64,000 nucleotides of DNA from Pseudocercospora fijiensis CIRAD86 (GCF_000340215.1 NW_006921534.1:2205248-2269247); one strand, 5' to 3'. Counted from the stretch's first letter, positions 33,050 to 44,464 are shown. Translations and numbers: made by a program. Notes: generated by a model from the sequence alone, not told the origin.

Positions 33050-36000
33050 ATAGTAGTCTTCCGTATAAAAGTTATCGTTAACGGGCACCCGACGAGTGTA
33101 TTAATAGATTCCGGAGCGAGCGGGAACTTTGCCTCCGAATTATTCGTTAAAAGCCGAGGGATCGTAACCCGAAGTAGAAGAGAAGGAGCGTATAAACTTA
33201 TAGTAGTAGATAGGTTACCGCTACCTAGTATAGAACGAGAAACGATACCGTTACTACTAGCTATCTAATAGCACTACGAGGAGATTGTCTTAGATGTTAC
33301 TAATATAGCCAGTTATAATATTGTATTAGGCATACCTTAGTTAAGAAAGTATAACCCGGTCGTAGACTAGAGAAAAGGAGTACTTACATTTAAGGAATGC
33401 GACTATATAATCGGCATTCAACCTATATAGCGGCAGCGTTCGTAGGCAGATGAGATTAATAAACGCAGGGCGATTCGTAAGACGTTTACGTCGATAGGAA
33501 TTACGGAGAACCGTATTCAACCCGGATCGACACTACCGTTAGGTTAGGAGGGTTATAACAATGATTACGGGAAGGATAGAAGTTATACACTATCGAAGAA
33601 TGAAACTAGAATCTCGGACCTAGACATTCCTAAAGAGTATAGTAAGTGGAAGCGACTCTTTAAAAAGGAGAGAGGCAAGGCAGCCTTACCTAAACACTAA
33701 CTATAGGATTATAAAATACACTTACAGCCTAGGAAAGAGCCTCTATAGGGACCCTTATACGCAATGTCTAAGAAAGAGCTCAAAACCCTAGATAAGTAGC
33801 TAAAAGAGAAATTAGAAAAAGGCTAGATACGGAAGTCGATATCCTCGGCAGCCTTACTAGTAATGTTCGTTCCGAAAGCCGGATTAGACGAAGGACGGCT
33901 AGTAGTCGATTTTAGACGACTTAACGACATTACAATTAAGAATCGGTACCTACTACCGAATATCGAAGAAATGCAAGACCGATTAACTAGATTAGACTAG
34001 TATACGAAGATTGACCTACGCGATGCGTTTTATACAATACGTATAGCAGCTAGATACGAATGGATAACAGCATTCCGAACAAGATATAGGCTTTACGAAT
34101 TCTTAGTTATGCCTATAGGACTTACAAATGCCCTAGCGTTATGTTAAGACCTTGTAAACGAAGTCCTCCGAGACCTTCTAGATATATGCGTTATCGCATA
34201 TATAGACGATATCTTAGTCTATACTAAAGGAGCTCTCGCGGACTATATACGAATAGTGCAGGACGTCTTTAAACGATTTACTCAAGTAGGATTTAAGACT
34301 GCACCTAAGAAATGCGAATTCTATAAGAAGGAAGTCAAATTCCTAGGATTTATTATTAGTACTATAGGAATCAGGATCGATCTAGAAAAAACCAAGTTAA
34401 TATAGGAATAGCTAACGCCTACATGCGTTAAAGACGTACAATTATTCCTAGGATTAGCTAACTATAACAGGAAATTCATCGAGGGCTATTCTAAGACAGC
34501 GGCACCCCTTACGGAGCTTATAAAGAAAGACAAGAAATAGAACTAGAGCACGAAGGAAGACGAAGCGTTTAGGTAGCTAAAGAAGCAATGCGTTTCTACG
34601 CTAACGCTACGATTATTCGATAGGAGTAAGGCGGTCTAGATAGAAACAGACGCGTCGGATAGGGCTATAGGAGTATACCTTATATAGGAGCATAACGGGA
34701 AACGATACCCGGTAGCCTATTACTCGAGAAAGATGTTACCCGCGGAATAGAACTACGATATCTATAATAAGGAGCTACTTGCAATAGTTGTATTACTACA
34801 ATACTAGCGAGTATACGCGGAAGGAGCACTAAGTCTTACGATTCTTTCTAATTATAAGAATCTGACTTACTTCACTACGACTAAAGTACTAACCCGAAGA
34901 CAGGCCCGCTAGTCGGAGCTACTAGGGCAGTACAAGTTCGAAATCCGCTATACCCTAGGACGCGAGAACGGACGAGCCGACGTACTAAGCCGCCGTAGCG
35001 ACTATATAGAGGGTCACGAACTAGTGCAGCAGCAGATATTAAAAGCAAACCAAGACGGAAGCCTTAGTGCTAACACAAAAGAATTCAACTATATTATACG
35101 AGTTCTTTAGGACATAGAAGAACAGTTTCCAATCGAACACGGGAAATACTAAGTACCTAAGGAACGAGTTACGGAGTGTATACGACAACACTACGACGGA
35201 CTAGAAAATAGACACCCTAGAGTTTCAAAAATAATAGAACTAGTTAAGCGAAGCTTCGGATTCCTATATATGCGACAACGAGTTCTAGAATATATTAAGA
35301 AATGTCTATAATGTTAGCGTAATAAGGCTAATAGATACGCTAGATATAGACATATCCAATTTAGGACGCTACTAGATAAACTATAGGACGAGGTTACAAT
35401 AGACTTTATTACGAAACTACCGAAGTCTAAGGATCCGGTTATAGGATATAGCTACGACATAATACTTGTTATAGTCGATAGGCTTACGAAATACGCACAC
35501 TTTATTCCTGCTAACGAAGCAAGTACGGTAGAGCAACTCGGATACCTCGTACTAGATAGACTTGTACGATACTATAGATTTCTAAAGACCTATATTACGG
35601 ACAGAGACAAGCTCTTTACGTCAAACTACTAGAAGACGCTTACAGCGACGCTTGGAATTAAGCACAAGCTATCAACGGCATACTATCTATAGATAGACGG
35701 CTAAACGGAAGTTAAGAATTAGGCCTTAGAGGCATACTTACGGCACTACGTCAATTACGCACAAAACAATTAGGCATCGCTATTGCCTATAGCACAACTT
35801 GCACTAAACAACTAACAATCTAAGACTACGAAAGAGACACTATTCTTCGCTAATTTTGGGAAACATCCGCAGCTATTCGGGGAATAGTATTTATAGCATC
35901 TATACGCGGATAAAGCGATAGTCGCTTTAGAAGACTTAAAGTAGGTATATAAAGAATTGCAAAGGGCAATTGCCGAGTCTTAAGAAAAGATTACGGGACT

Positions 36001-36410
36001 ATATAATGCTAAACGAAAAATGGCACCTTAGCTAAAAAAGGGGGATAAGGTCTACCTCCTAACAAAGAATCTAAAAACCCGGAGATCGACTAAGAAACTA
36101 GACTACGTTAAAGTCGGGCCATTTCTAATTGATAAGCCTAAAGGACTAGTTAATTACCGACTTAAACTACCGGACGACGCGAAAATCTACCTAGTATTCT
36201 ATATCTCTATACTAGAACCTACAGACGCCGAAACACCGTATTAAGAAACATTTCACTTCTAACCTAAGGAAGAAAATGAGTTTAAAGTCGAAAAGATCCT
36301 AGATTAGCAAGGTTAGAAATACCTTATTAAATAGAAAGGATACCTACATTTAGAAAACACCTAGGAACTAAAAGAAAACCTGCAGAACTATTAGCAGATA
36401 ATCAAAAAAT
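33050..36410 (+). pseudogene. pol frame of chromovirus 1 (PR-RT-RH-IN-chromodomain)
   Basis: Motifs in order: protease LIDSGASGNF (about 33103), reverse transcriptase VVDFRRLNDITIKN and YIDDILVYT (about 33905 and 34200), RNase H ETDASDRAIGVYL (about 34645), integrase DFITKLPKSKDPV and VDRLTKYAHFIPA (about 35400-35510), and a chromodomain read as EKILD-x-x-G-x-KYLIK-x-KGYLH (about 36290-36380). All are interrupted by TAG/TAA from Trp and Gln codons. No functional protein can be made. Confidence 0.9.
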
Positions 36411-36424
36411 TTCAAAACCGAACA

Positions 36425-36520
36425 AAAAAGAAATAACTAGTATAGGAATTGAACCTACGACCTCTTAGACCCTATCGATTATAGCGCCTTAGAGTTCTTA
36501 ACGACCTAGGGCAGTATAGC
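36425..36520 (-). other. tRNA-like sequence inside chromovirus 1
   Basis: On the minus strand a T-arm-like GTAGG-TTCAATT-CCTAT (5-bp stem with one wobble, TTCRANT loop) follows a GGCGC...GGTCTAAGAGGTC stretch that resembles the anticodon and long variable arm of a type II tRNA. An A-box-like segment lies further 5'. The acceptor stem does not pair well. Captured and decayed tRNA is possible; chance is also possible. Confidence 0.3.
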
Positions 36521-36699
36521 TCGAGGAGCGGGGACTCTAATAGCGTACCTAGCAACTATGTCTTTTATAGCTAAGAATCATACTACTAGACTAACTAGCT
36601 AGAAGATAAAATAGATAGGAAACATTGAAAATACATACCTTTAAGATACTAGACTCTCGGCACTCCTACTAGGAATTTCAGAGGTTGGCTAGGACGTCC

Positions 36700-37200
36700 T
36701 ATCTAGACGACTCTAGTTATAAGGCGACATCTATAATCGGCTATCTAAGGGAAACGGCTCGTTAGTAGGCAACGAGAATATTATCGGCTCTATAAGCGAA
36801 GAACCTAGCTCTCTTTCGAGCTCCTCCGCCTATTAAATAGAGGCTTCCTCTGCCTTAAGAGCTTATACCTCCCGATCTTCCTTTATACGTAGCGACTTAC
36901 GTAAGCGACGGACCTTTGCGCGATGCTCGAAAAGCTTCCGCGTAAGGAGGTCTTCCTCCTCTTTAGCCGCTTCGAGATCTTTAGCTATCTTTAGGCGCGC
37001 CTTCCGGATTTTTTTATACTCTATACGAGTAACTTGCATATTATAGGACTAGCCGTATAGGGCGTACTCGGAGCAGCGGCCGGAACGGAGATCGACTTTG
37101 TAGGATTTATCGGCCTGCTCGTAATAAAAGCAGCGGATCGGCATTTCGAGGCAGTCGGCAAGGATGTTATTTGCGATATTTTCCTTACGCTAACGAGAAG
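36700..37200 (-). pseudogene. Antisense Zn2Cys6-like, coiled-coil frame in chromovirus 1
   Basis: From 37144 on the minus strand the frame reads MPIRCFYYEQADKSYKVDL, RSGRCSEYALYG, a TAG, SYNMQ, then a long Lys/Glu/Arg-rich helix (KIAKDLEAAKEEEDLLTRKL and more). If each Tyr at four key places is taken as a RIP-changed Cys (TGC/TGT to TAC/TAT), the spacing is C-x2-C-x6-C-x8-C-x2-C-x6-C, that of a Zn2Cys6 cluster, followed by a coiled coil. The frame opposes pol and lies between pol and the 3' LTR. It continues with stops to about 36700. I infer an accessory gene of the element; function unknown. Confidence 0.55.
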
Positions 37201-37289
37201 ACAAGTCCTTTAATAACTTTAGCATAGCAAAGAAGTTGGAATTAGAAAGTTCCGGAATAAGGGACTATCCCGCTTAAGGAGGGGGATAG

Positions 37290-37635
37290 TATTACGGATC
37301 TAATTAGTTAGAGTCCTTATATAATCTTAGAGCGACGCTAAGACTAGTAGGCTAAGCTGTCGCTCTATCTTACTAGGAGCGATAGGAGCGGTCGAGAGCG
37401 ATAGCGTCGCTTACGTCGCTCACGACTATAGACAAGATATCTCCTTTGTATTTAGGAACGCCGGAATGCCCTTATAGCTCGAGGCGTTCAACTTATGTTA
37501 CCTACTTACTAATTGGAATTACCTTTGTACCAATTATTCTGTCTCTGCCTCCCGCTTATATTAGCCTCTCTAAAGAAGCCTCGGCTTGCACGTAATAAGA
37601 AGTTACTTAACGATCTGTCGCGAGTAACCGTAATA
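37290..37635 (+). repeat. 3' LTR of chromovirus 1
   Basis: 346 bp, the same length as the 5' LTR. It starts TATTACGG and ends CCGTAATA, that is, TG and CA ends changed to TA as RIP would do. GGTAA follows. Confidence 0.95.
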
Positions 37636-38772
37636 GGTAAGTGCTAAAGCCTGCTTTTAACCTATTATAACTAACTTCTTCCTTCCTTAGCTACTACGAC
37701 CTTATAGAGCTATTCCTTAAGGTTACTATCGCTCTCGAGGCCGACAGACCTAAGCTATTATATATCTATAGCAACTAGCGCTAGCTAATAAATGCGGTAG
37801 TTAACAAAGTACTAAACCTCGTCTCGAATAAGGAGATAGAAGTCTATATCGAAATGCGATAGGAGAAGCTATAGGTTAGCTACTATACTAAACCTTCTAC
37901 TAGACTAATAACGCTATTAGTTATTAGCCTCTTATGCTAATTGCCTATCTCGCTAATGTCTCCGAGCGCTCCGACCCTAATAAGTAGTTCCTCTTCGTTA
38001 CTAACGAAGAGGTCCGCTCTCTTACCCCCTTCCTCGTCGAATACTACGCTAACTAGCAACGCATATCTACTACCTGCCCTAACTACTCCGAGTCGAAGAA
38101 CGAGATTTATATAAGAGCCGGACAACTTCTAAACGATATCTTTATACTCCGTAGCCGATAAGGTCTATTCGGTAACCCTATTGTATAGGCGGCTAGCAAG
38201 AGTCCGATACTATTATTATAGTAGGCTAATAACTTCCGAGACTCGTATCCTAAGCTTACCGACCTCTATATACTCTTATTGTCTATCTATCTAACAACTA
38301 GCGCTACTAAGCGCAACTAGTTAGCTTATAGCTTTATTTAGTTACTTAAGCGTAATAGATTAAGTTACGATATACTCGAGAAGTTAGTCTTTATCTACTA
38401 GAATCTACGTATTAAGTATCGACTAGACGACGATAGGCTTATAAACGATAGTTATATAGATCTATAGGACATACTAAAGGAGGTATTTAAGCTATAAGGC
38501 GACTTTGAATATACTCGCAATAGCGGCGATAATATAGACGAAGATAGCGGTAACAACGCTGTCGACCTTACTATCGATAGTAATAGCTAGTAGGGCTGTT
38601 ATCTATACTAAGATTGTTACTATATACCTTCTATATGTCTTATTTCCTTTATTGTTCTACTTTGTATAGGATACGCCATAATAACTGGATCCACTTACTA
38701 ACCAATCTGTGTCTCGTGTATGTTCATATAGTGAACACCGTATTCATAAGCCCGGAAATTAAATACACCGTG

Positions 38773-40528
38773 AGTCTACATCTCTACCAACCTTGTGGGT
38801 CAAGACCAACAACAACCTCACATCACAATCTCACCACCAGCCTGGCTTGGCGCAAAGTAGCACTGCGTAGACGAGAAGCTCTACTGCACCTGCACCTGCG
38901 AAAGCATAGCTCTGTCCGGCTCGCCACGCTCTATACAGCTGCGTCTCGGTTTGCCACCCACAATACAGCTCCATCCTAGTACATCTGGTCTTCTGGTCTT
39001 AGCGCATGTAACGACCCAATATTGTACAGTCCTGTTTCAGCTGGACGCCTCTGATCTTCCTGCTTCTGAACTGCATATGATTCCAAGCAAACAAGCCGAG
39101 CAAACGAGATATGCCAATGGCAGCCCTGCCTTATCTTTCAGAGGTCATCAGGCCAGCCGGCAAGAAGCGGCAGGACGGTAGGCTGCATATTGTTGAATGC
39201 ACTTGCAAATCGCGGACTGCATGCATGAATGGCTCTGCGCAGATTTTTCAGACCTATTCAATCATAACGCGAGGGTCAGTAAGAATTTTTCAAAGGAAGT
39301 CACGAGTAGGATCGAACCTGAAACACATTGAGCTGCTGCATACTTCTACTCCATATCACAGGGGAAGCTCCAGTGTGAAGGCACTGCAGCAGCTCTCACA
39401 GCTGCACCATATGTTACACCTGAAGAAAACACGTGGCTAGCGAACACTGAGCGTGTGCGCGTGCACAAGCAAGATTTGTGGATCTTACACTTTCATTCGG
39501 ACTTCAGTCGTGAGACGACCATCGCATTTCCATCCCTTCGTCGTGCTTCAGACCAAGAAATTCGGTCTTTGCGACCACATGCGCCGGACCAATAGTTCTC
39601 GCTCACCTCACGCTCTCTAGTCTACAGTAGAACCACCTGCAGAAAGCTGATCGCCGCGCGTCCTGAGCTTGAAAATGCGGGAAATCTTGCAATCCAGCAA
39701 TGTTGCTCTCTTCACCATTCGCTGGCTCCGATGCTCTTAATAAAACATGCAGAGCGAGACAACTGACACCAGCTAGAAAGTCAAGCCTCGCATATAATAA
39801 TCACATATCAACAAGGTCACGACGCGATCGTCGTGCAGCTCTCCAATTCCATCGCATGAATGTCACTGCGCGTTCTAGCTCTGGTGCCACAAGATCGAAT
39901 CGCCAGAGAAGGTGAATGACAATGGTAGTGACTTTTATCACATCAATCTCACTGAGGCAGTGTGTACGTTGAGAGACAAATTCAGTATCTCCGTTGGGAT
40001 ATACGCACTTCACTTCGTAGGATCAATGCGTTCCACTTCTTCAGCTTCGTCCGGTCACATTAGCAATACTCATCACCACAACATGGTCGAGTTGAGTCGA
40101 GATAGATCATAATAAAGTCCGTCCTCGCAAACTGGTCAAAGCTCATACTTCTGCCAACTTCCAACTTCCAACTTCCCTGCTGCCTATTTCGCTACAACCC
40201 GTGTTTTTTTCTTGTCAGAAACACGACCTGACTCGAATCGTTCCATCCCGCTGGACAAAAATAAAACGGCAGTGACGAAGATGGCTTGGCTATCTCACGT
40301 CGACGCAGAGATAGCATCATGAATTTTCGTGACGAAGAAGCAGACACAGTTTGTTCATCACTGAATTCTGTAAATTCTAGGAAAAATAAAAAGCGGGTAT
40401 CTTTCCAATGCTATTCAACCAACCCTACTCATGATTGTTTCCCCCCAACGCCTCGCAAAAATTTTCTACAAAGTAGCCGCCCTAAACCGAGCACCAACAA
40501 CACATCTCCCGCTACATCTCACACGTAT
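38773..40528. other. Intergenic, between hAT copy 1 and the Ost-alpha gene
   Basis: Normal base composition returns abruptly after about 38772. No gene is supported. A tRNA T-loop-like motif near 39305 does not form a good stem (see rejected). Confidence 0.45.
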
Positions 40529-42037
40529 CTAACTCGAAGGATCGTGCGTTCGATACGTAGGCGGACGTCCCACGCTTCCCAAATCACCGGCCTGCTGTGC
40601 ACCAGCCCAATGATCCCAATTTTGATGCGTTTGTGAAGGTCCCATGCCAGGATGGTGTCCTCTATCTTCGTCCAGTTTCCCTCCGACTACAGGACGCGGT
40701 GGTTGAGGTGGAGGCGCGCCGAACATGTGACTATCGTCACCCGAGGCATATTCATCGTTGCGATATGGTGTGGTCCCAACGACTTGAGAGTTTCGTAACA
40801 GACCGGCTCTATCGTCATCATAAGTATCTGCTCTTGCACGTCTGGGGTCTTGTAATTCTGTTGCAATCTCTCCAGTCCCAGCATATGTCGGGCCCATGTA
40901 GGCCGTTTCATCGTGTCCTGTCTTTGTGGGCTGGTAGCTAACGTCTTGCTGTCGAGTTCTGAAGCCCACGAACATCCATCGTCCTCCTCTTGCAATAGCT
41001 TTGATGATATCCCATGGATTGAAGGCGTCCACGATCGCTTTGATGCCCATTGGTCCACCTTTGTAGCCGCTTCGATCTGCGATGTCCGCTGCCATGGGAT
41101 CGAGGTGTTTGACGTTGTACGGTTTCCAAGGATATGCGAAGATATGGAGGACTGAGAAGAAAGCCATCTCGATGCAGAGCAGTACGGATGGAATTCCAAT
41201 CTTGATGTCTTGATACGCCAGATGTTTCGTGGGTTGTAGCGGTCCTTTGTCAGAGGAGAGGAAGGAGATGACGATTGTTTGCCAGAATGAGAAGAAGATG
41301 ACCAACTTGATCGACAAGACCTTCAGGAAGGGATTATGTTCTGCCAAGTCCGTCTTCAGCTGGATATAGAACTGAACCACCATAAACATGGCGACGGTGA
41401 CCGATAGCGACTCAAAGACCAGGACCCAGATGTGCCCAAAAGCCGGGCTCAGAGATGCTTCGCAGTATCGTCCAAAAGCTTCGGTGATAACCGAGACGAG
41501 GGTGAACAAGACTCGAATGACGCAGTACTGGAAAATACCAGCCCAGATGACATTGAACCAAGTCAATCCACTTCTCGGTTTCCTCAACGGTCCTTTATTC
41601 TGTCCTCCCGTACATTTTTGCAGGCCAAACACACTCCAGAACCAATTGACGGGCTGTACACTCCGGAAGTACTCTTTCTGCTCATGCAGATTGGGAGCAA
41701 TGTAATCACACAGCAGAGCAAAGAAACTGCTGATCGCGAATGCTTCATAGCAGTCTCGCAAGACCTCAAAGTATATTGCTTTCCTGTAGAAAACGTAGCT
41801 CAAAAAGCTGACGACAGCGTAGACAGGTATCATGAACAGTATCCTTATTATCTGCTTTTGCTGGTTTGGTCGCTGGTAGTGGATCGCGTGTTGGAATATC
41901 AGCCATAGTGATATAACCACGGCTATTAGGCCGAATACTACGCAGAGGATGAGGCCGAGATGGTGGAATGTCAATTTGCCCAAGACGGGCTCCTCGACGA
42001 TGTGCGCATCTTCGAGGGTTGTATTACAAGATACCAT
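40529..42037 (-). CDS. Ost-alpha/TMEM184 (DUF300) family membrane protein
   Basis: Single exon, 502 residues from the ATG at 42037. Seven hydrophobic helices fill residues 20-300, including LGLILCVVFGLIAVVISLWL, IIRILFMIPVYAVVSFLSYV, SFFALLCDYIAP, IFQYCVIRVLFTLVSVITEA, ESLSVTVAMFMVVQFYIQLK, LVIFFSFWQTIVISFLSS and LLCIEMAFFSVLHIFAYPW. The motifs RILFMIPVYA and KLVIFFSFWQ are family signatures. A Pro/Gly/Asp-rich cytosolic tail of about 180 residues follows. Family members include solute and steroid transport subunits; in fungi they are usually vacuolar or endomembrane proteins of unclear role. The gene belongs to a 6-kb island between two large transposon nests. Confidence 0.93.
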   Translation of the reverse strand: MVSCNTTLEDAHIVEEPVLGKLTFHHLGLILCVVFGLIAVVISLWLIFQHAIHYQRPNQQKQIIRILFMIPVYAVVSFLSYVFYRKAIYFEVLRDCYEAFAISSFFALLCDYIAPNLHEQKEYFRSVQPVNWFWSVFGLQKCTGGQNKGPLRKPRSGLTWFNVIWAGIFQYCVIRVLFTLVSVITEAFGRYCEASLSPAFGHIWVLVFESLSVTVAMFMVVQFYIQLKTDLAEHNPFLKVLSIKLVIFFSFWQTIVISFLSSDKGPLQPTKHLAYQDIKIGIPSVLLCIEMAFFSVLHIFAYPWKPYNVKHLDPMAADIADRSGYKGGPMGIKAIVDAFNPWDIIKAIARGGRWMFVGFRTRQQDVSYQPTKTGHDETAYMGPTYAGTGEIATELQDPRRARADTYDDDRAGLLRNSQVVGTTPYRNDEYASGDDSHMFGAPPPQPPRPVVGGKLDEDRGHHPGMGPSQTHQNWDHWAGAQQAGDLGSVGRPPTYRTHDPSS

Positions 42038-42855
42038 GCTGTTGGAGGTATCACGTCTTTCTCCTACACTGCCGGCGTTTCGGTATTCGGTGTCGCGTTT
42101 CGCGGTTTGCGGTTGGTGGTATTAATATTTCGTTACTCGTCGCGCAGTAGTATCGTCCAAAATACAGCGGTCGTGCCAGCGTCGCCTCGTGAATAGATGG
42201 CAATGTCTCGTCTCGCCCGGCCGGTGCTCTCAAAGCAGATCTCGCGGTAGCCGAACGATTCTCAGCGCAAAGGCTTGCGCAATGCTTGGTCGCTGTGTCT
42301 TGTATCTGTCGCCTGCAGTTCGTCTATGGTGGCGCATGCGCTCACTGCCGGTTCCAATTTGGTCGCAGTCCGCAGGAGGATGACGCTTGACCCTCGCAGC
42401 CCAGCCCGGCTTGTCATCCAAGCCTTTGCCGTAATTCTTGGACAATGCTTGGCTGCCGACAAGATTGTCATATAGAACTACCGTAGAATGAATGTTTGGA
42501 TGCGCGAACAGACAGAAATTGCGCAAGCCGATCAACACGGAGTCTGCATGCACTTCAACAGGAGCCTGTGCACTTCGCTGCTTCACTCATCCCCGCCAAG
42601 CGCGAATCGTGTTCCTGAGATGCTAGCGTCCGTAGACTGCAGGCCGTGCCGTCGTCAGTGGCGGTGACATCACGTGAACACATTTCGATCGACAGGAACC
42701 TCGGAATACGACATCGAGCACTGTGGAAGGCTAGTTGGCTTTGAAAGTTGATTTGTCGTGGTATCTTCGTGAGTACTTGCTCTCCATACTTAACTACAAA
42801 ACAAACGCCAATCAAATCCCACCGTGTAAAAGCACAATAGTCAAAAGACAGTCTT
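42038..42855. other. Intergenic, no gene recognised
   Basis: Between the start of the Ost-alpha gene and the stop of the carbamoyl-phosphate synthase gene. It should hold the promoter of the first and the 3' UTR of the second. No other feature is seen. Confidence 0.45.
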
Positions 42856-44253
42856 TCATGCACGAGCCTCAGCCTGAGGAAGGCGATAAGCTGGAGCAAC
42901 ACCAACCCGCTCCTTGGCCAAAAGGTCGACCAGAAGAGGACTCGGTCGGTTGTCCTTGCCACCCTTGAGAACATCATTCTGAGCCTTGTACTGCTGAACG
43001 CTGTTGAGGTAGGCATCGAACAGGTAGCTGCTGTCCAATGGGCCACCCTTGGCCTCAGGATGGAACTGTGTGCTGAAGATGGGCCTGGTCTTGTGGATCA
43101 TGCCCTCGTTGGAGCCATCGTTCAAGTTGGTGAAGTATTCCTTGAACTCGCTTGGAAGCGATGTCGCGTCGACCGCGTATCCGTGGTTTTGAGATGTGAT
43201 GTGGCACTTGCCAGTGTTCAAGTCCAAGGCTGGAATGTTGTGAGCACGGTTGCCATACTTCATCTTGGTGGTTCGGGCGCCGGCCGCGATTGCGAGGAGC
43301 TGATGACCAAGGCAGATGCCCATGATGGGGATCTGGCTGGTGTTCATCAACTTGCGAAGATTGTCACTGGTGGCACGGCAGTGAGTTGGGTCACCCGGAC
43401 CGTTCGAGATGAAGACTCCGTCGAAATGGTGAGCGGTCTTGTGAATCGGGTAGTCCCATGGCAAGCAAGTGACGCTCGCGCCACGTCCGACGATGGATCG
43501 GATGATGTTCTCCTTGACACCGCAGTCGATCAGAGCGACGTGGGCATTTCCATTGGGTGATGGCACGTGGAATGGAGCTTTGGTGGAGACCTTGGCGACC
43601 AAGTTTATGGCAGCGGGGTCATCATATGCCTCGTCCTCATCTGCATCGTATTCCTCTCCAACAGTAATCTTGCCCAGGGAGGAACCCTGCTCTCGCAGAT
43701 AGGTCACGATGGCACGTGTGTCCACGCCGGAGATGGCAGCAACGCCCTCACGAGCGCACCACTCGGCCAAGCTCTCTACAGCAGTCCAGTGGGAGTATTG
43801 CAGTGCGGCATCAGCAACTACAATAGCAGATGCCTGGATGTTTGGGCTCTCAAAGTACTTGAGCAGGCCATACTCATCACGAGTGGCCGATGGCACACCG
43901 TAATTGCCAATCAGTGGTTGTGTGAAGACCAAAATCTGACCGCGGTAGGATGGATCCGTCATGGATTCTGGGTATCCCACGAGGGAGGTTGTGAAGACTG
44001 CCTCTCCACTGACGTTTGTCTTGGCCCCAAAACTCTTTCCGTGGAAGATAGGTCCTCCCCGAATAGTAAAAGTTGCACGCTCGTAGGAGGGCTTGGTTGA
44101 GCGCGATGAGACGCGTGGGGCGGCAGCTCGTGGTGTGCCTGGTCCCGGTGCCACTGTGGCATTGAATCTGACATTTCGGACAGATATGAAGGCGTTGGTG
44201 AATCCAGTCCTGGCCTGGACAGGCTTGAAGGTCCTTAAGATAGCAGTGGCCAT
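42856..44253 (-). CDS. CPA1: Arginine-specific carbamoyl-phosphate synthase, small (glutaminase) subunit
   Basis: Single exon, 465 residues. A basic, Ala/Ser/Thr-rich N-terminus ([18 protein letters not shown]) fits a mitochondrial presequence. The CPSase small-chain domain follows ([35 protein letters not shown]). The class I amidotransferase domain comes next, with the nucleophile Cys in GICLGHQLL and the His-Glu pair in [20 protein letters not shown] is also present. The enzyme frees ammonia from glutamine for the large subunit, which makes carbamoyl phosphate for arginine. The C-terminal extension ([17 protein letters not shown]) is usual for fungal forms. An arginine attenuator peptide uORF lies upstream, so translation should fall when arginine is high. 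The Neurospora counterpart is arg-2. Confidence 0.96.
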   Translation of the reverse strand: MATAILRTFKPVQARTGFTNAFISVRNVRFNATVAPGPGTPRAAAPRVSSRSTKPSYERATFTIRGGPIFHGKSFGAKTNVSGEAVFTTSLVGYPESMTDPSYRGQILVFTQPLIGNYGVPSATRDEYGLLKYFESPNIQASAIVVADAALQYSHWTAVESLAEWCAREGVAAISGVDTRAIVTYLREQGSSLGKITVGEEYDADEDEAYDDPAAINLVAKVSTKAPFHVPSPNGNAHVALIDCGVKENIIRSIVGRGASVTCLPWDYPIHKTAHHFDGVFISNGPGDPTHCRATSDNLRKLMNTSQIPIMGICLGHQLLAIAAGARTTKMKYGNRAHNIPALDLNTGKCHITSQNHGYAVDATSLPSEFKEYFTNLNDGSNEGMIHKTRPIFSTQFHPEAKGGPLDSSYLFDAYLNSVQQYKAQNDVLKGGKDNRPSPLLVDLLAKERVGVAPAYRLPQAEARA

Positions 44254-44290
44254 GGTCGTGCGATTAATTTTCGGTGTTGTGCAGATCTTC

Positions 44291-44464
44291 TTAGTTCACG
44301 TTGGCCTTCCACAGGTGGTCACTGATGTAGTCTGGTATTCATTAGCATTCTGTCCGTGTTGTGCTCGTTTTGCCGTGTGTGCAAGGGCTCGGAGGGCCAT
44401 TGGCGGTCATTCGGATGTGTCATCTCGTACCTTGGCTGGTGAATGTGGTTGGAGCGAACACCAT
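44291..44464 (-). CDS. Arginine attenuator peptide uORF, split by an intron
   Basis: Exons 44431-44464 and 44291-44331 on the minus strand, joined across a 99-bp intron (GTACGAG...CCAG), encode 24 residues, exactly the length of the known peptide. The core [14 protein letters not shown] matches the conserved core (FTSQDYLSDHLW). The essential Asp is at position 12 and the Trp at 19. The Asp codon is split by the intron. The stop lies 37 nt before the CPA1 start. In Neurospora and yeast this nascent peptide stalls the ribosome in response to arginine and lowers synthesis of the small subunit. Without splicing the frame stops early, so splicing is needed for regulation. The N-terminal seven residues differ from the Neurospora peptide as I remember it. 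Confidence 0.9.

Larger units (their letters stand above)
30738..37635 (+). mobile_element. Ty3/gypsy chromovirus 1, complete but RIP-inactivated
   Basis: The element is 6,898 bp, with 346-bp LTRs at both ends and a perfect 5-bp target duplication GGTAA (30733-30737 and 37636-37640). The 5' LTR begins TGTTACGG and ends CCGTAACA. Order on the plus strand is gag, protease, reverse transcriptase, RNase H, integrase, chromodomain, as in chromoviruses. All frames contain many TAG/TAA codons and typical changes such as TGC/TGT to TAC/TAT and CAG to TAG. After pol come two unusual minus-strand features: a tRNA-like sequence and a Zn2Cys6-like frame. It inserted into hAT copy 1. Confidence 0.92.
28861..38772 (+). 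mobile_element. BED/DUF659 hAT-type DNA transposon, copy 1, RIP-damaged and split
   Basis: The ends carry short inverted repeats: CACGGTGAATAC at 28861, and CACGGTGTATTT read on the minus strand from 38772. The transposase frame (+) is full of TAG/TAA codons. Still readable are a BED-type zinc finger (ECNYCGNS..., with the following His residues changed to Tyr) near 29520 and, beyond the inserted retroelement, a dimerisation region ATKRN-x-LAYSFI near 38300, as in fungal hAT transposases with a DUF659 region. A Ty3/gypsy element (30738-37635) splits it. No clear 8-bp target duplication was found. A second, homologous copy lies at 44809-54910. Confidence 0.65.

Noticed and set aside
39295..39420. 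tRNA-like T-loop on the minus strand (GGTTCGATCC)
   Set aside because: The T-stem pairs only three bases, no acceptor stem or terminator is seen.
43060..44100. Two long plus-strand frames across CPA1
   Set aside because: Antisense shadows of a well-conserved coding sequence.
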